Assembly: GCF_003234655.2 (NCBI RefSeq)
Contig: NZ_CP126271.1
Coordinates: forward strand, 1,302,001 to 1,366,000
Length of the DNA stretch: 64,000 bases
Direction: 5' to 3'
Source: Curtobacterium sp. MCLR17_007
Lineage (GTDB): Bacteria; Actinomycetota; Actinomycetes; Actinomycetales; Microbacteriaceae
Below the pieces are notes generated by a model, which ran no database searches, was not told the DNA's origin, and saw nothing but the letters and a program-made list of their open reading frames with translations. Both the position numbers and the translations under genes were made by a program. Position 1 is the first letter of the stretch. Each line of letters begins with the position of its first letter. Below, in pieces: positions 1 to 7,727 of this stretch.

Positions 1-804
1 ACGGGCGTCCGCGCGGGGGAGCGCGACAGCTCGCAGGCCTCGGCACCGTACGTACCCGGCATGGACGCGGCCGGGGTCATCGACGAGGTCGGTCCCGACG
101 TGTCCGGCTGGCAGGTCGGGGACGCGGTGATGGCCATGGCGCTGCCGCTCAGCACGCACGGCGGCGCCTACGTCGAGGAGCTCGTCGCCCCGGTCGGTTC
201 GTTCACCCACATCCCGAAGGACACCTCGATCGAGCTCGCTTCGACCGTGCCGATGAACGGGCTCACGGCGATCCGCATCCTCGAGCTCGCGGGTGTGCCG
301 CGCGGTGGGACCCTCGCCGTCACGGGCGCCGCGGGCCTGCTCGGCAACTACCTGGTGCAGCTCGCGATTGCGGAGGGCATCACGGTCATCGCCGACGCCG
401 CACCCAAGGACGAGGCGCTCGTGCGCTCGCTGGGGCCGGACCACATCGTGCCGCGTGGGGACGGGTTCGCGGACGCCGTGCGGGCGATCGTGCCCGAGGG
501 CGTCGACGCACTCGCCGACGCCGCCGTGCAGCGCGACGTCGTGGTACCCGCCGTGCGCGACGGCGGTACGTTCATCGACGTGCGGGGCTGGGAGGGCAAC
601 GACGCCGAGGGCGTCCGGTTCGAGCAGGTGATGGTGTTCGGGGAGTACCGCTCGTTCGACAAGCTCGAGCGGCTGCGGCACGCGGTCGAGGGCGGCACGA
701 TCACGCCGCGGGTGGCCGAGGCGCTGCCGGCGTCCCGCGCGTCCGAGGCGCACGAGCGCCTCGAGGCCGGTGGGACGCGGGGACGGTTCGTGCTGACCTG
801 GTGA
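1..804 (+). CDS. Zinc-independent alcohol dehydrogenase / quinone oxidoreductase, 5' truncated by the window edge
   Basis: This is a medium-chain dehydrogenase/reductase of the quinone oxidoreductase type, expected to use NADPH to reduce quinones or enones in the cytoplasm. The reading frame is already open at base 1, and the residues before the first Met (ending PYVPGMDAAGVIDEVG) belong to the conserved GroES-like fold, so the true start lies before the window. A Rossmann nucleotide-binding stretch, VTGAAGLLGNYLVQLA, is visible at about 318-365, and the C-terminus GRFVLTW is typical of the family. No structural-zinc cysteine cluster is seen. Substrate cannot be inferred. Confidence 0.85.
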   Translation, partial: TGVRAGERDSSQASAPYVPGMDAAGVIDEVGPDVSGWQVGDAVMAMALPLSTHGGAYVEELVAPVGSFTHIPKDTSIELASTVPMNGLTAIRILELAGVPRGGTLAVTGAAGLLGNYLVQLAIAEGITVIADAAPKDEALVRSLGPDHIVPRGDGFADAVRAIVPEGVDALADAAVQRDVVVPAVRDGGTFIDVRGWEGNDAEGVRFEQVMVFGEYRSFDKLERLRHAVEGGTITPRVAEALPASRASEAHERLEAGGTRGRFVLTW

Positions 805-879
805 CGCTCGGGGGATCGGCATGACACTCGGCAGGGCGCGAAGGGATGCGCCACGCGTGATCCGACGACGGATGCACCG

Positions 880-2034
880 ATGACTCGGCACGTGCCGTGG
901 GATCCCTGGCCCGACCCGCGGTGGGATGCGCTCGTCATCGTCGGGGCCCTGGTCGTCGAGGTCCCGGTCGGCTGGACGGCATCGACGACGGCGAGCGGCG
1001 TGCGGCTCGACCGTGCGGACGGCGCGGTGTCGATCGGTCTCCGAGCGACGTCCCAGTCGCCCGTCGACGACGCTCGTCGGGTGCTCGTAGCAGGGTCAGA
1101 GGCCGTGCTGCTGGAAGCTGCGACCGACCGGATCCTGCTGGCGCTGCCGGAGCCCGACGACGTGGTCGTGCGCGAGTACCGGTTCGCCGACATCGCTGAC
1201 GAGCGCATCCGGATCGACGTGCAGTGCTCCGTGCGGGACTGGCCCGCGACGTCCGAGCTCGTCGACGGCATGCTCGAGTCCCGGTGGTGCACGCTGGACA
1301 CCGATGCCCCGGTCGGCCTGCCGGAGATGGTGCCCGACGGCGACACGGGGCCGGTGCTGCGATGGCGGACGGATGCCGGCGTGCTCGACCACCTCGTGCG
1401 CTTCCGGGACCGCGGCGTGGTGCCGGGCTCCGCTCGACATGCTGCGGCCGGCCGTTCCGCGCGAGAGCACGGACTGGTCGGCCGGTTCGGCGGTGTGACG
1501 GACAAGGGCGACGAGCTGGTCGGTCCGGTCCTGGAGAACGACGCGGTGCTCGCCGTCGAGCGCGACGACCCGGCGCACCCGGACGTCGTCAGCCGCTGGT
1601 CGTGCTGGGTGCAGGGCCGGCGATACGTGGTGCGGGCGGAGCAGCCGGACGGCTCGACGATGCTCGGGGTCGTGGACGTCGGTGCCGTCGCGGGGCACCT
1701 GCTGGCATGGCTGTCCCCGGATCCAGCGGTCTCGATCGCCGGCGCGGACACGGTGACGATCTCGTCCGCGCAGTTCGAGGACCGCTCCGGTCCGTGCCCG
1801 AGTGACGTCGCCTGGTTCCGGGCAGCGTGGACGGCTCCGACCTGGCAGTCCGTGCGCGCTTGGAGCCACGCGGCGCGCTCGGGGTTCGGGTGGCTGGGGA
1901 TCGACGGTGTCGGCGTCGCGACGTGGAGCCGGGAGGGCGACAGCATCACGCTGCGTCCCGAACGCCTGACCACCCTGCTCCGCCAGGTCATCACCACGAC
2001 GAACGGGCTGGACCGGGCAGCCGTTCGGGGCTGA
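880..2034 (+). CDS. Hypothetical protein, 384 aa
   Basis: The protein family is not recognised. It is a soluble-looking protein with no signal peptide or clear membrane segment. It contains an early hydrophobic stretch (VIVGALVVEVPVGW) followed by alternating polar/hydrophobic segments that suggest beta-rich folds. Codon usage matches its neighbours, with strong G/C at third positions, which supports real coding. It ends 6 bp before the stop of the convergent response regulator. The ATG at 880 is the first in frame, but the start is not supported by an obvious ribosome binding site. Confidence 0.6.
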   Translation: MTRHVPWDPWPDPRWDALVIVGALVVEVPVGWTASTTASGVRLDRADGAVSIGLRATSQSPVDDARRVLVAGSEAVLLEAATDRILLALPEPDDVVVREYRFADIADERIRIDVQCSVRDWPATSELVDGMLESRWCTLDTDAPVGLPEMVPDGDTGPVLRWRTDAGVLDHLVRFRDRGVVPGSARHAAAGRSAREHGLVGRFGGVTDKGDELVGPVLENDAVLAVERDDPAHPDVVSRWSCWVQGRRYVVRAEQPDGSTMLGVVDVGAVAGHLLAWLSPDPAVSIAGADTVTISSAQFEDRSGPCPSDVAWFRAAWTAPTWQSVRAWSHAARSGFGWLGIDGVGVATWSREGDSITLRPERLTTLLRQVITTTNGLDRAAVRG

Positions 2035-2040
2035 CAGGCC

Positions 2041-2667
2041 TCAGCGCAGCAGGCCGAGCTCCATCGCGCGAGTCACCGCACGGGTGCGGTCGTTGACGCC
2101 GAGCTTCTCGAACACGTGGCCGAGGTGCGTCTTCACGGTGGTCTCGCTGAGGAACAGGGCGCGGCCGATCGCGGGGTTGCTGTTGCCCTGCGCGACGAGT
2201 CGGAGGACGTCGAGCTCGCGCGGGGTCAACGACGGCCCGGTCGGCACCGACCCCGTGGCGCGGCGGACCAGGGCAGCAGCGGCCGAGGGGGCGAGTGCGG
2301 TCTCCCCACGCGCGGTGGCCCGGACGCCGGCGAGGATCTCGGACTCGGGCGCCGCCTTGAGCAGGTAGCCGGTGGCGCCCGCTTCGATGGCGGCGAGGAT
2401 CTGGTCGTCGGACTCGTAGGTGGTCAGGATGAGCACGCGGACGCCCGGATCGACCCCGAGGATCTCGGCCGTCGCCGCGGCGCCGTCGAGCAGCGGCATC
2501 CGCAGGTCCATGAGCACGACGTCCGGACGCTCGGCGAGCGTGACCGAGACCGCCGCGGCACCGTCGCTGGCCTGGCCGACGACCTGGACGTCGTCGGCGT
2601 CCTGCAACAGCGCGACGATGCCGGATCGGACGATCGGGTGGTCGTCGGCGACCACCACGCGGATCAC
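2041..2667 (-). CDS. LuxR/NarL-family response regulator
   Basis: This two-component response regulator of 208 aa has an N-terminal receiver domain (acidic pocket D8-D9, phosphoacceptor D54 in VLMDLRMP, Lys in GYLLKA) and a C-terminal LuxR helix-turn-helix (LTPRELDVLRLVAQG ... SETTVKTHLGHVFEKLG). The GTG start at 2667 overlaps the stop of the upstream histidine kinase by 4 bp (GTGA), so the two are translationally coupled. It probably responds to that kinase and may regulate the ABC exporter genes that precede it in the same operon. Confidence 0.92.
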   Translation of the reverse strand: MIRVVVADDHPIVRSGIVALLQDADDVQVVGQASDGAAAVSVTLAERPDVVLMDLRMPLLDGAAATAEILGVDPGVRVLILTTYESDDQILAAIEAGATGYLLKAAPESEILAGVRATARGETALAPSAAAALVRRATGSVPTGPSLTPRELDVLRLVAQGNSNPAIGRALFLSETTVKTHLGHVFEKLGVNDRTRAVTRAMELGLLR

Positions 2668-3875
2668 GGGGTCACCTGCGGCACGGGGCGTCCGGCCGAC
2701 AGCGGGGCGGACGGGAGGGCCGGTGCGGGTGCCGACGGCAGGGTCGCCTGGACGACGGTGCCGGTTCCGGGAGCGCTGGTGATCCGGCAGGTACCGCCCG
2801 CCAGTGCGAGGCGGTCGCGGAGCCCCCGGAGCCCGTGACCCGCAGCCGGGAGCGACGGGTCGAAGCCGACGCCGTCGTCCTGCACCGACAGGACCGTCTG
2901 TTCGGGGGTGTGGTGCAGCGCGAGGTGCACCGTGGTGGCACGGGCGTGGGCGCGGACGTTGCCCAGGGCCTCCTGTGCCACGCGGAGCAGCACCACCTGT
3001 GCATCGCGGTCGAGCGCGCAGTCGGGCGCGTCGACGGTGACGGCCGTGCCGGTCTCGCGCGTGTGTCGTTCGCCGAGCCGGTGGAGTGCCCCGCCGAGGC
3101 TGTCGCGGGGGACCCCGGCCGCGCCGGCAGCGATGAGCGCGCGGGACTCTTCGAGGGCGGCACGTGCGGACTCTTCGAGCACGACCAGGCGTTCCTCGAG
3201 GGCGTCGGTGCGGTGCCCGGCGAGGTCGCTCTGCGCCCGCTCGGTGAGCATGACGATGCCGGCGAGGTTCTGCGCGACGGTGTCGTGGATCTCGCGCGCC
3301 AGACGCTCGCGTTCGCTGGTCACACCGGCGTGCCGGTTCGCCTCGGCCAGGGACGCTTGGGTTGCCCGGAGTTCGTCGATCAGCTGGCGGCGCTCGTCGG
3401 ACAGGTGCGCGATCCGGGTGATCCAGAGGCCGAGCGCGCAGGCACCCGCCACGCTGACCCCCTCGATCAACAGGGTGCCCACGAGTTCGTCCGGGCCGGA
3501 GGCGATCTGCAGCCCGACCCCGGACGCGATGCCGATCAGCACCGAGACCGCGACCGAGGTGCGGAGCCGGTCGAGTTGGCACCAGGCGACCGGGAACAGG
3601 ATGCTTTGCACGAACGCGGTGCTCGGCACGACTGCGGGGAGCACCAGGGCAGCGACGACGAGCAGCGGCACGAAGGCGGCAGCGGCACGCGGGTTGACGT
3701 ACCCGCGCCAGCCGTACGACGCGTACGCCACCGCGAGGACGCCGAGCATCGCGAACGCCGGCCAGCGGGTCGACCACGGCGACCACCCGAGCAGTGCGAT
3801 GACCGCGACGAGGACCACCGTGACGGCGAACGCCACGTGGAGGCCCCAGTTCCGGTCGGCGGTGGAGGTGTCCAT
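2664..3875 (-). CDS. HisKA_3-type sensor histidine kinase
   Basis: This 403-residue membrane sensor kinase of the DesK/NarX-like class pairs with a NarL regulator. Five to six hydrophobic segments fill residues 12-155 and no large extracellular domain is visible, suggesting a membrane or cell-envelope signal. A short coiled region leads to the dimerisation/phosphotransfer helix with the phosphoacceptor H197 in LAREIHDTVAQNLAG. The C-terminal ATPase shows the N box (QEALGNVRAHA) and G boxes (DDGVGFDP, GHGLRGLRDR). The ATG at 3875 was chosen because upstream codons lack family similarity. The ABC permease gene ends 53 bp upstream. Confidence 0.92.
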   Translation of the reverse strand: MDTSTADRNWGLHVAFAVTVVLVAVIALLGWSPWSTRWPAFAMLGVLAVAYASYGWRGYVNPRAAAAFVPLLVVAALVLPAVVPSTAFVQSILFPVAWCQLDRLRTSVAVSVLIGIASGVGLQIASGPDELVGTLLIEGVSVAGACALGLWITRIAHLSDERRQLIDELRATQASLAEANRHAGVTSERERLAREIHDTVAQNLAGIVMLTERAQSDLAGHRTDALEERLVVLEESARAALEESRALIAAGAAGVPRDSLGGALHRLGERHTRETGTAVTVDAPDCALDRDAQVVLLRVAQEALGNVRAHARATTVHLALHHTPEQTVLSVQDDGVGFDPSLPAAGHGLRGLRDRLALAGGTCRITSAPGTGTVVQATLPSAPAPALPSAPLSAGRPVPQVTP

Positions 3876-3928
3876 GCCGACAGCATCCCACCGCCCGGTG
3901 CCGCTCCGACCGTTGTCCACAGGCACGA

Positions 3929-4735
3929 TCAGGCGTCCTTGCGGTTCCACCGGAACGTGAGCAGGCAGGCCACCGTGCCCAGGACCAGCCATCCGACCAT
4001 GACGAGCGTGCCCAGGAGGAGCTGCCACGAGCCTCCCGGCTCAGCGGACGCGAACGCGTCGGGCAGGAAGACGGACCGCATGCCAGACGCCATCCACCGC
4101 AGGGGGAAGACGGACGCGACGTTCTGCAGCCAGCTCGGCAGCTGCGTGAAGGGGAGGTAGACGCCCGAGATGAACTGCAGCACCAGCACGATCGGGACGA
4201 TCGTGGCGGTGGCGCGGCGGCCCTCCCGGGGGAGTGCGGAGATCGCGATGCCGAGGACGCAGCTGGTGGCGATGCCCAGGATCATGATGCCGGCGAAGCG
4301 GGCCCAGAGGGCCGGGTCGGTGGGCAGGTCGACACCGAAGACCAGGCTGGCGATCGCCAGCAGCAGGGCGGTCTGGATGACGGTCGTCACCAGGACCATG
4401 CCGATCTTGCCGACGAAGTAGCTCAGGACCGGCAGGGGTGTGCCGCCCAGTCGCTTGAGTGTGCCGTCGCTGCGCTCGCCGGCGATGTCGACGCCGAGGG
4501 ACTGGGTGCCCGACAGCAGGATGCCCGTCGCGACCAGACCCGGCAGGTAGTAGGTCGCGTAGTCGACGCTGACGTTCGGGCCGGCCTGGATGTCTGCGGC
4601 GCTGCTGAAGGCGACCGAGAACAGGGACAGCATGATGATCGGGAACAGGAACGTGAAGAACACCGAGTCCGGTGCGCGGAAGTACGAGCGGATCTCGTAG
4701 CTGATGCGGGCGGCGCCCGTGGTCATCGCGGTCAT
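3929..4735 (-). CDS. ABC-2 type (DrrB-like) transporter permease
   Basis: This 268-residue integral membrane subunit of an ABC exporter has about six transmembrane helices and the ABC-2 family pattern (YLPGLVATGILLSG ... GERSDGTLKRL ... FISGVYLPFTQLPSWLQ). It exports a drug or lipid-like substrate together with the ATPase encoded just upstream. Its start overlaps the ATPase stop by 4 bp (ATGA at 4732-4735). A second in-frame ATG lies three codons later (4726). The order ATPase, permease, kinase, regulator suggests a self-regulated stress or antibiotic-export operon. Confidence 0.92.
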   Translation of the reverse strand: MTAMTTGAARISYEIRSYFRAPDSVFFTFLFPIIMLSLFSVAFSSAADIQAGPNVSVDYATYYLPGLVATGILLSGTQSLGVDIAGERSDGTLKRLGGTPLPVLSYFVGKIGMVLVTTVIQTALLLAIASLVFGVDLPTDPALWARFAGIMILGIATSCVLGIAISALPREGRRATATIVPIVLVLQFISGVYLPFTQLPSWLQNVASVFPLRWMASGMRSVFLPDAFASAEPGGSWQLLLGTLVMVGWLVLGTVACLLTFRWNRKDA

Positions 4736-5571
4736 CGTGTGCTCACCATCTCGAGGTAGACCGTCTCGAGGGAGGGGCGGATGACCTCGAGGTCGTGCAT
4801 CGGTTCCGTGCTGCTGCGGATCAGTCGTGCGGCGTCGTCGGTGCGCTCCTCGTGCTCGGCACCCGAGTCGTCGCGCCAGCGGATGCGGGGTGTGCGGGCC
4901 TCGGGGCCGCCGAGCTCGTCGATCGGGGCGATGTCGAGCAGCCGGCCGTCGGCGATGACCGCCGCCCGGTCGGCGAGCTGCGCGGCCTCGTCGAGGTAGT
5001 GCGTGGTCAGGAGGATCGTCGTGCCCTCGGCCTGCACCTGGCGGAGCAGGTCCCAGAACTGGCGCCGGGCCTCCGGGTCGAAGCCGGTGGTCGGCTCGTC
5101 GAGGAACAGGACCTCGGGGCGGCCGATGATGCCGAGCGCGACGTCGACGCGGCGGCGCTGGCCGCCGGACAGACGCGCGACGCGGGTGGTGCGCTGGGAC
5201 TCGAGCCCCACGGCTGCGATCAGTTCGTCGACGTCGCGGTGCCGGGGGTAGAGCTTGGCGAAGTGGACCAGCTGCTCGACGACCGTGACGTTCGGGGACT
5301 CGCCGCTGGTCTGCAGGACCATGCCGACGCGGGCGTTGTGGCTGCGGCTGGCCTTCGCCGGGTCGTGGCCGAGGACGCTGACGTCGCCGGACGTGCGGGA
5401 GCGGTAGCCCTCGAGGATCTCGACGGTGGTGGACTTTCCGGCGCCGTTCGGGCCGAGGAGGGCGAAGGTCTCGCCGGCCTCGATCGAGAAGCTCACGTCG
5501 TCGACGGCGACCTTGCCGGTGGCGTACTGCTTGCTGAGGTGACGGACCTCGATGGCGGGGGTGTCGGGCAT
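4732..5571 (-). CDS. ABC transporter ATP-binding protein (DrrA/CcmA-like)
   Basis: This 279-residue ATPase has Walker A GPNGAGKST, signature LSGGQRRR, Walker B VLFLDEPTTGFDP and a switch His in LLTTHYLDEA. The C-terminal extension after the ABC core is typical of DrrA-type multidrug exporters. The ATG at 5571 (MPDTPAIEVRHLSKQY) gives the normal family N-terminus; upstream codons would add an unconserved proline-rich leader. It is first in the operon that continues with the permease and the two-component genes. Confidence 0.92.
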   Translation of the reverse strand: MPDTPAIEVRHLSKQYATGKVAVDDVSFSIEAGETFALLGPNGAGKSTTVEILEGYRSRTSGDVSVLGHDPAKASRSHNARVGMVLQTSGESPNVTVVEQLVHFAKLYPRHRDVDELIAAVGLESQRTTRVARLSGGQRRRVDVALGIIGRPEVLFLDEPTTGFDPEARRQFWDLLRQVQAEGTTILLTTHYLDEAAQLADRAAVIADGRLLDIAPIDELGGPEARTPRIRWRDDSGAEHEERTDDAARLIRSSTEPMHDLEVIRPSLETVYLEMVSTR

Positions 5572-5701
5572 GGGTCCAGCCTGGCCGGGTTGCGGGTGCG
5601 GGGGATCGGTGGGGGCGGTGGAGGTGGGTCCTCCGATCGGGGGATGTGACCGACACGACAATGGGCGCCGGACGCGCGGAGCCGCGGGACCTCCGCAGGG
5701 G

Positions 5702-5746
5702 CGGACTGGAGGCTCGGTGCACGACCGGCACCGAGCCTCCAGTCCG
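5702..5746. terminator. Long perfect inverted repeat between SDR and ABC operon
   Basis: A 19-bp perfect inverted repeat (arms 5702-5720 and 5728-5746) with a 7-nt loop lies 11 bp past the stop of the minus-strand SDR gene and upstream of the ABC operon. The arms contain GGACTGGAGGC and its complement, an 11-mer that recurs in the window. There is no long T-run, so it would be a GC-rich hairpin terminator of the kind common in actinobacteria. Confidence 0.6.
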
Positions 5747-5757
5747 GCTGTCGCCGC

Positions 5758-6531
5758 TCAGGCGAGCCGCGTCGAGGCAATCCCACCGTCGACGTCGATC
5801 GTGCCGCCCGTGACGAACGCGGCCTGGTCGGAGACGACCCACCGGACGGCGCGCGCGATGTCGACCGGCTGCACCGGCCGCCCGGCCGGCGTGCCCTGCG
5901 TCATCGCCGCGAGGACCTCGGCCGAGTCCGCGTTGCCCGGCGTCGCCGTCGCGCCCGGCGCGACGGTCACGACTCGGATCCCGCGGTGCCCGTACTCGGC
6001 GGCCCAGGCCCGGGTGAGCTGCTCGACCGCGGCCTTCGTCGCGGGGTAGAGGGCCATGAACGGGACGCCGACGCGCGCCATCCACGAGCCGATGTTCACG
6101 ATGTGGCCGCTTCCGCGCTCCGTCATGCCGGGAGCGAGTGCAGCGACGAGGACGTGGGGCGCCCGGATGTTCGTCGCGAGCAGGGCGTCGACGGTGTCGT
6201 CGGACAGCGACTCGGTCGGGCCGCCGGGGTAGAGCCCGGCGTTGTTCACGAGGACGTCGACGCGGCCTCCGAGCTGGTCGAGCGCCTCTGCCGCGAAGGC
6301 CCGGACCTCCGCGGCGCTGGCGGAGAGGTCGGCCGTGAGCGCAACGGCCCGGCCGCCCTGGCGCTCGATGTCGGCGGCGACCGCTCGGGTGCGCTCTTCG
6401 TTGCGGCCGTGGACGGCGACGGTCAGGCCGTCGGCGGCGAGTTCGCGGGCGATTGCTTCACCGATGCCGCTCGAGGCGCCGGTCACCAGGGCGGTGCGGG
6501 GGGTGGTCTGGGTGTTCGGTGCTGTGGTCAT
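5758..6531 (-). CDS. Short-chain dehydrogenase/reductase
   Basis: This 257-residue classical SDR probably uses NADP(H) to interconvert an alcohol and a carbonyl. Visible motifs are the nucleotide-binding TGASSGIGEA near residue 17, NNAG, the catalytic Ser in NIGSW and the YxxxK pair in YPATKAA. The C-terminus GGTIDVDGGI is typical. It starts at the ATG at 6531 and is transcribed divergently from an AraC-family gene. The 122-bp gap holds a direct repeat suited to AraC binding, so the SDR is probably the regulator's target. Substrate unknown. Confidence 0.9.
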   Translation of the reverse strand: MTTAPNTQTTPRTALVTGASSGIGEAIARELAADGLTVAVHGRNEERTRAVAADIERQGGRAVALTADLSASAAEVRAFAAEALDQLGGRVDVLVNNAGLYPGGPTESLSDDTVDALLATNIRAPHVLVAALAPGMTERGSGHIVNIGSWMARVGVPFMALYPATKAAVEQLTRAWAAEYGHRGIRVVTVAPGATATPGNADSAEVLAAMTQGTPAGRPVQPVDIARAVRWVVSDQAAFVTGGTIDVDGGIASTRLA

Positions 6532-6562
6532 GTGTCGATGTTCCGGCCGTCGGCGGGTGCGC

Positions 6563-6591
6563 ACCTTGCCCGGATCCGCGAGGACCTTGCC
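6563..6591. promoter_or_regulatory. Direct repeat, possible AraC-family operator
   Basis: ACCTTGCC occurs at 6563-6570 and again at 6584-6591. Both copies are followed by GGATCC-like bases, and the period is 21 bp (two helical turns). It lies in the divergent SDR/AraC promoter region. Spacing and tandem orientation fit the two-site operators of AraC regulators; binding is inferred. Confidence 0.45.
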
Positions 6592-6653
6592 GGATCCCGC
6601 GCCGGCGCACCGAGCCGCTCATCGCGACGATGAACGGTGGGTAGGTTGGCGAC

Positions 6654-7598
6654 ATGGACGACCGGACCGCGCAGCACCTGGACCGTGCGGCGGCGATCGC
6701 GTCGGCGCACGCGGCCGTGGTCGGCAGCGACCACCACGCTGCGGTCGCCCGCATCGGATCGGCGCACCACGCTGAGACCCTGGGCCTGACCGTGTCGCGG
6801 GTGCACGAGCCGACCGGACTCTTCGACCGGCGGTACGTGCCGTCACTGTCGGTCGTGTTGCGCGGGCGGAAGCGCTCGATCGTCGGGGACGATGACCAGG
6901 TGTGGGGCCGCGAGCGGTTCATCATCACGCCCGTGGACCTGCCCGTCGTCGCCGGGGTGGTCGACACGGCGGGGGAGGACGGCTTCGTCTCGGCGGTGTG
7001 GCGGCTCGACCCGGCCGTCGTCGGCGAGGTCGTCGCGTCGATGTCCGTGCCCGCCGTTGCCCTGGCGGCGCGGGTACCGCGCCTCGGGAGCTGGACGGAG
7101 CCCCTCGCAGATGCGTTCGCACGGCTGCTCGGGCTGCTCGACGCGCCGGAGGACATCCCGGTGCTGTTCCCCCTTGTCTCGCGGGAGATCGTGTTGCGGC
7201 TGCTGCAGACCTCGCAGGCGCCGCGGATCATGGCGGCGCTCGACGGGACCGGTCCCTCGGTGGTGGCCGGAGCCACGGCGCTCCTGACCGGGCGGATGGA
7301 GGAGCCTTGGTCGATGGACCGGCTCGCGCGGACGCTGCGGGTGAGTGAGTCGACGCTGTTCGCCCGGTTCAAGGAGGCCACGGGCATGACGCCGGCGCAG
7401 TACCTCAAGAAGACGCGGTTGGCGGAGGCGCGGCGGCGGATGGTCGTGCACGGGGACACCGCGGCGCGGGCTGCGGCTGCGGTGGGGTTCCGGAGTGCGT
7501 CGCACTTCTCGCGGGATTACCGGGAGGCGTACGGGCGGCCGCCGGCCTCCGATGCAGTGGTGACGCGGGCGCAGTTGGCGTTGGCGACGGCGGTGTAG
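6654..7598 (+). CDS. AraC-family transcriptional regulator with N-terminal cupin-like domain
   Basis: This 314-residue regulator has an N-terminal AraC_N type sensing domain (about residues 20-180) with the typical RYVPSLSVVLRGRKRSI and FIITPVDLPV segments. The C-terminal double helix-turn-helix covers about 205-305 (LARTLRVSESTLFARFKEATGMTP ... AAAAVGFRSASHFSRDYREAYGRPP). It is divergent from an SDR gene, and this pairing usually means local control of the reductase in response to a small ligand. The ATG at 6654 is the first in frame and no strong ribosome binding site is visible. Confidence 0.9.
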   Translation: MDDRTAQHLDRAAAIASAHAAVVGSDHHAAVARIGSAHHAETLGLTVSRVHEPTGLFDRRYVPSLSVVLRGRKRSIVGDDDQVWGRERFIITPVDLPVVAGVVDTAGEDGFVSAVWRLDPAVVGEVVASMSVPAVALAARVPRLGSWTEPLADAFARLLGLLDAPEDIPVLFPLVSREIVLRLLQTSQAPRIMAALDGTGPSVVAGATALLTGRMEEPWSMDRLARTLRVSESTLFARFKEATGMTPAQYLKKTRLAEARRRMVVHGDTAARAAAAVGFRSASHFSRDYREAYGRPPASDAVVTRAQLALATAV

Positions 7599-7690
7599 GC
7601 GCGGGGGTGGGACGGACGGGAGGCGCGGGCGGGCTGGTGACGGTCCTCCAGTCCGATGGATGGGTCAGACGCTAATTCACCATGCGGGCA

Positions 7691-7709
7691 GACCTTCGCG
7701 CTGAAGGTC
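7691..7709. terminator. Short hairpin between convergent AraC and SNF2 genes
   Basis: GACCTTC (7691-7697), a 5-nt loop, then GAAGGTC (7703-7709) form a perfect 7-bp stem in the convergent gap 7599-7727, 18 bp past the stop of the minus-strand SNF2 gene. Only a weak T-rich tract follows on the plus strand (CCCTTTG). It is probably a shared terminator; nothing else is seen in this gap. Confidence 0.4.
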
Positions 7710-7727
7710 CCTTTGCCGGCTGGCCGG

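Noticed and set aside
348..1997. Long minus-strand open frame opposite the dehydrogenase and the 384-aa ORF
   Set aside because: It is Ser/Arg/Thr-rich with no domain similarity and arises from high-GC codon bias on the other strand.
7599..7727. Integrase attachment site at the left end of the island
   Set aside because: No tRNA end, no recombinase and no matching repeat near 35.4 kb could be found by eye.
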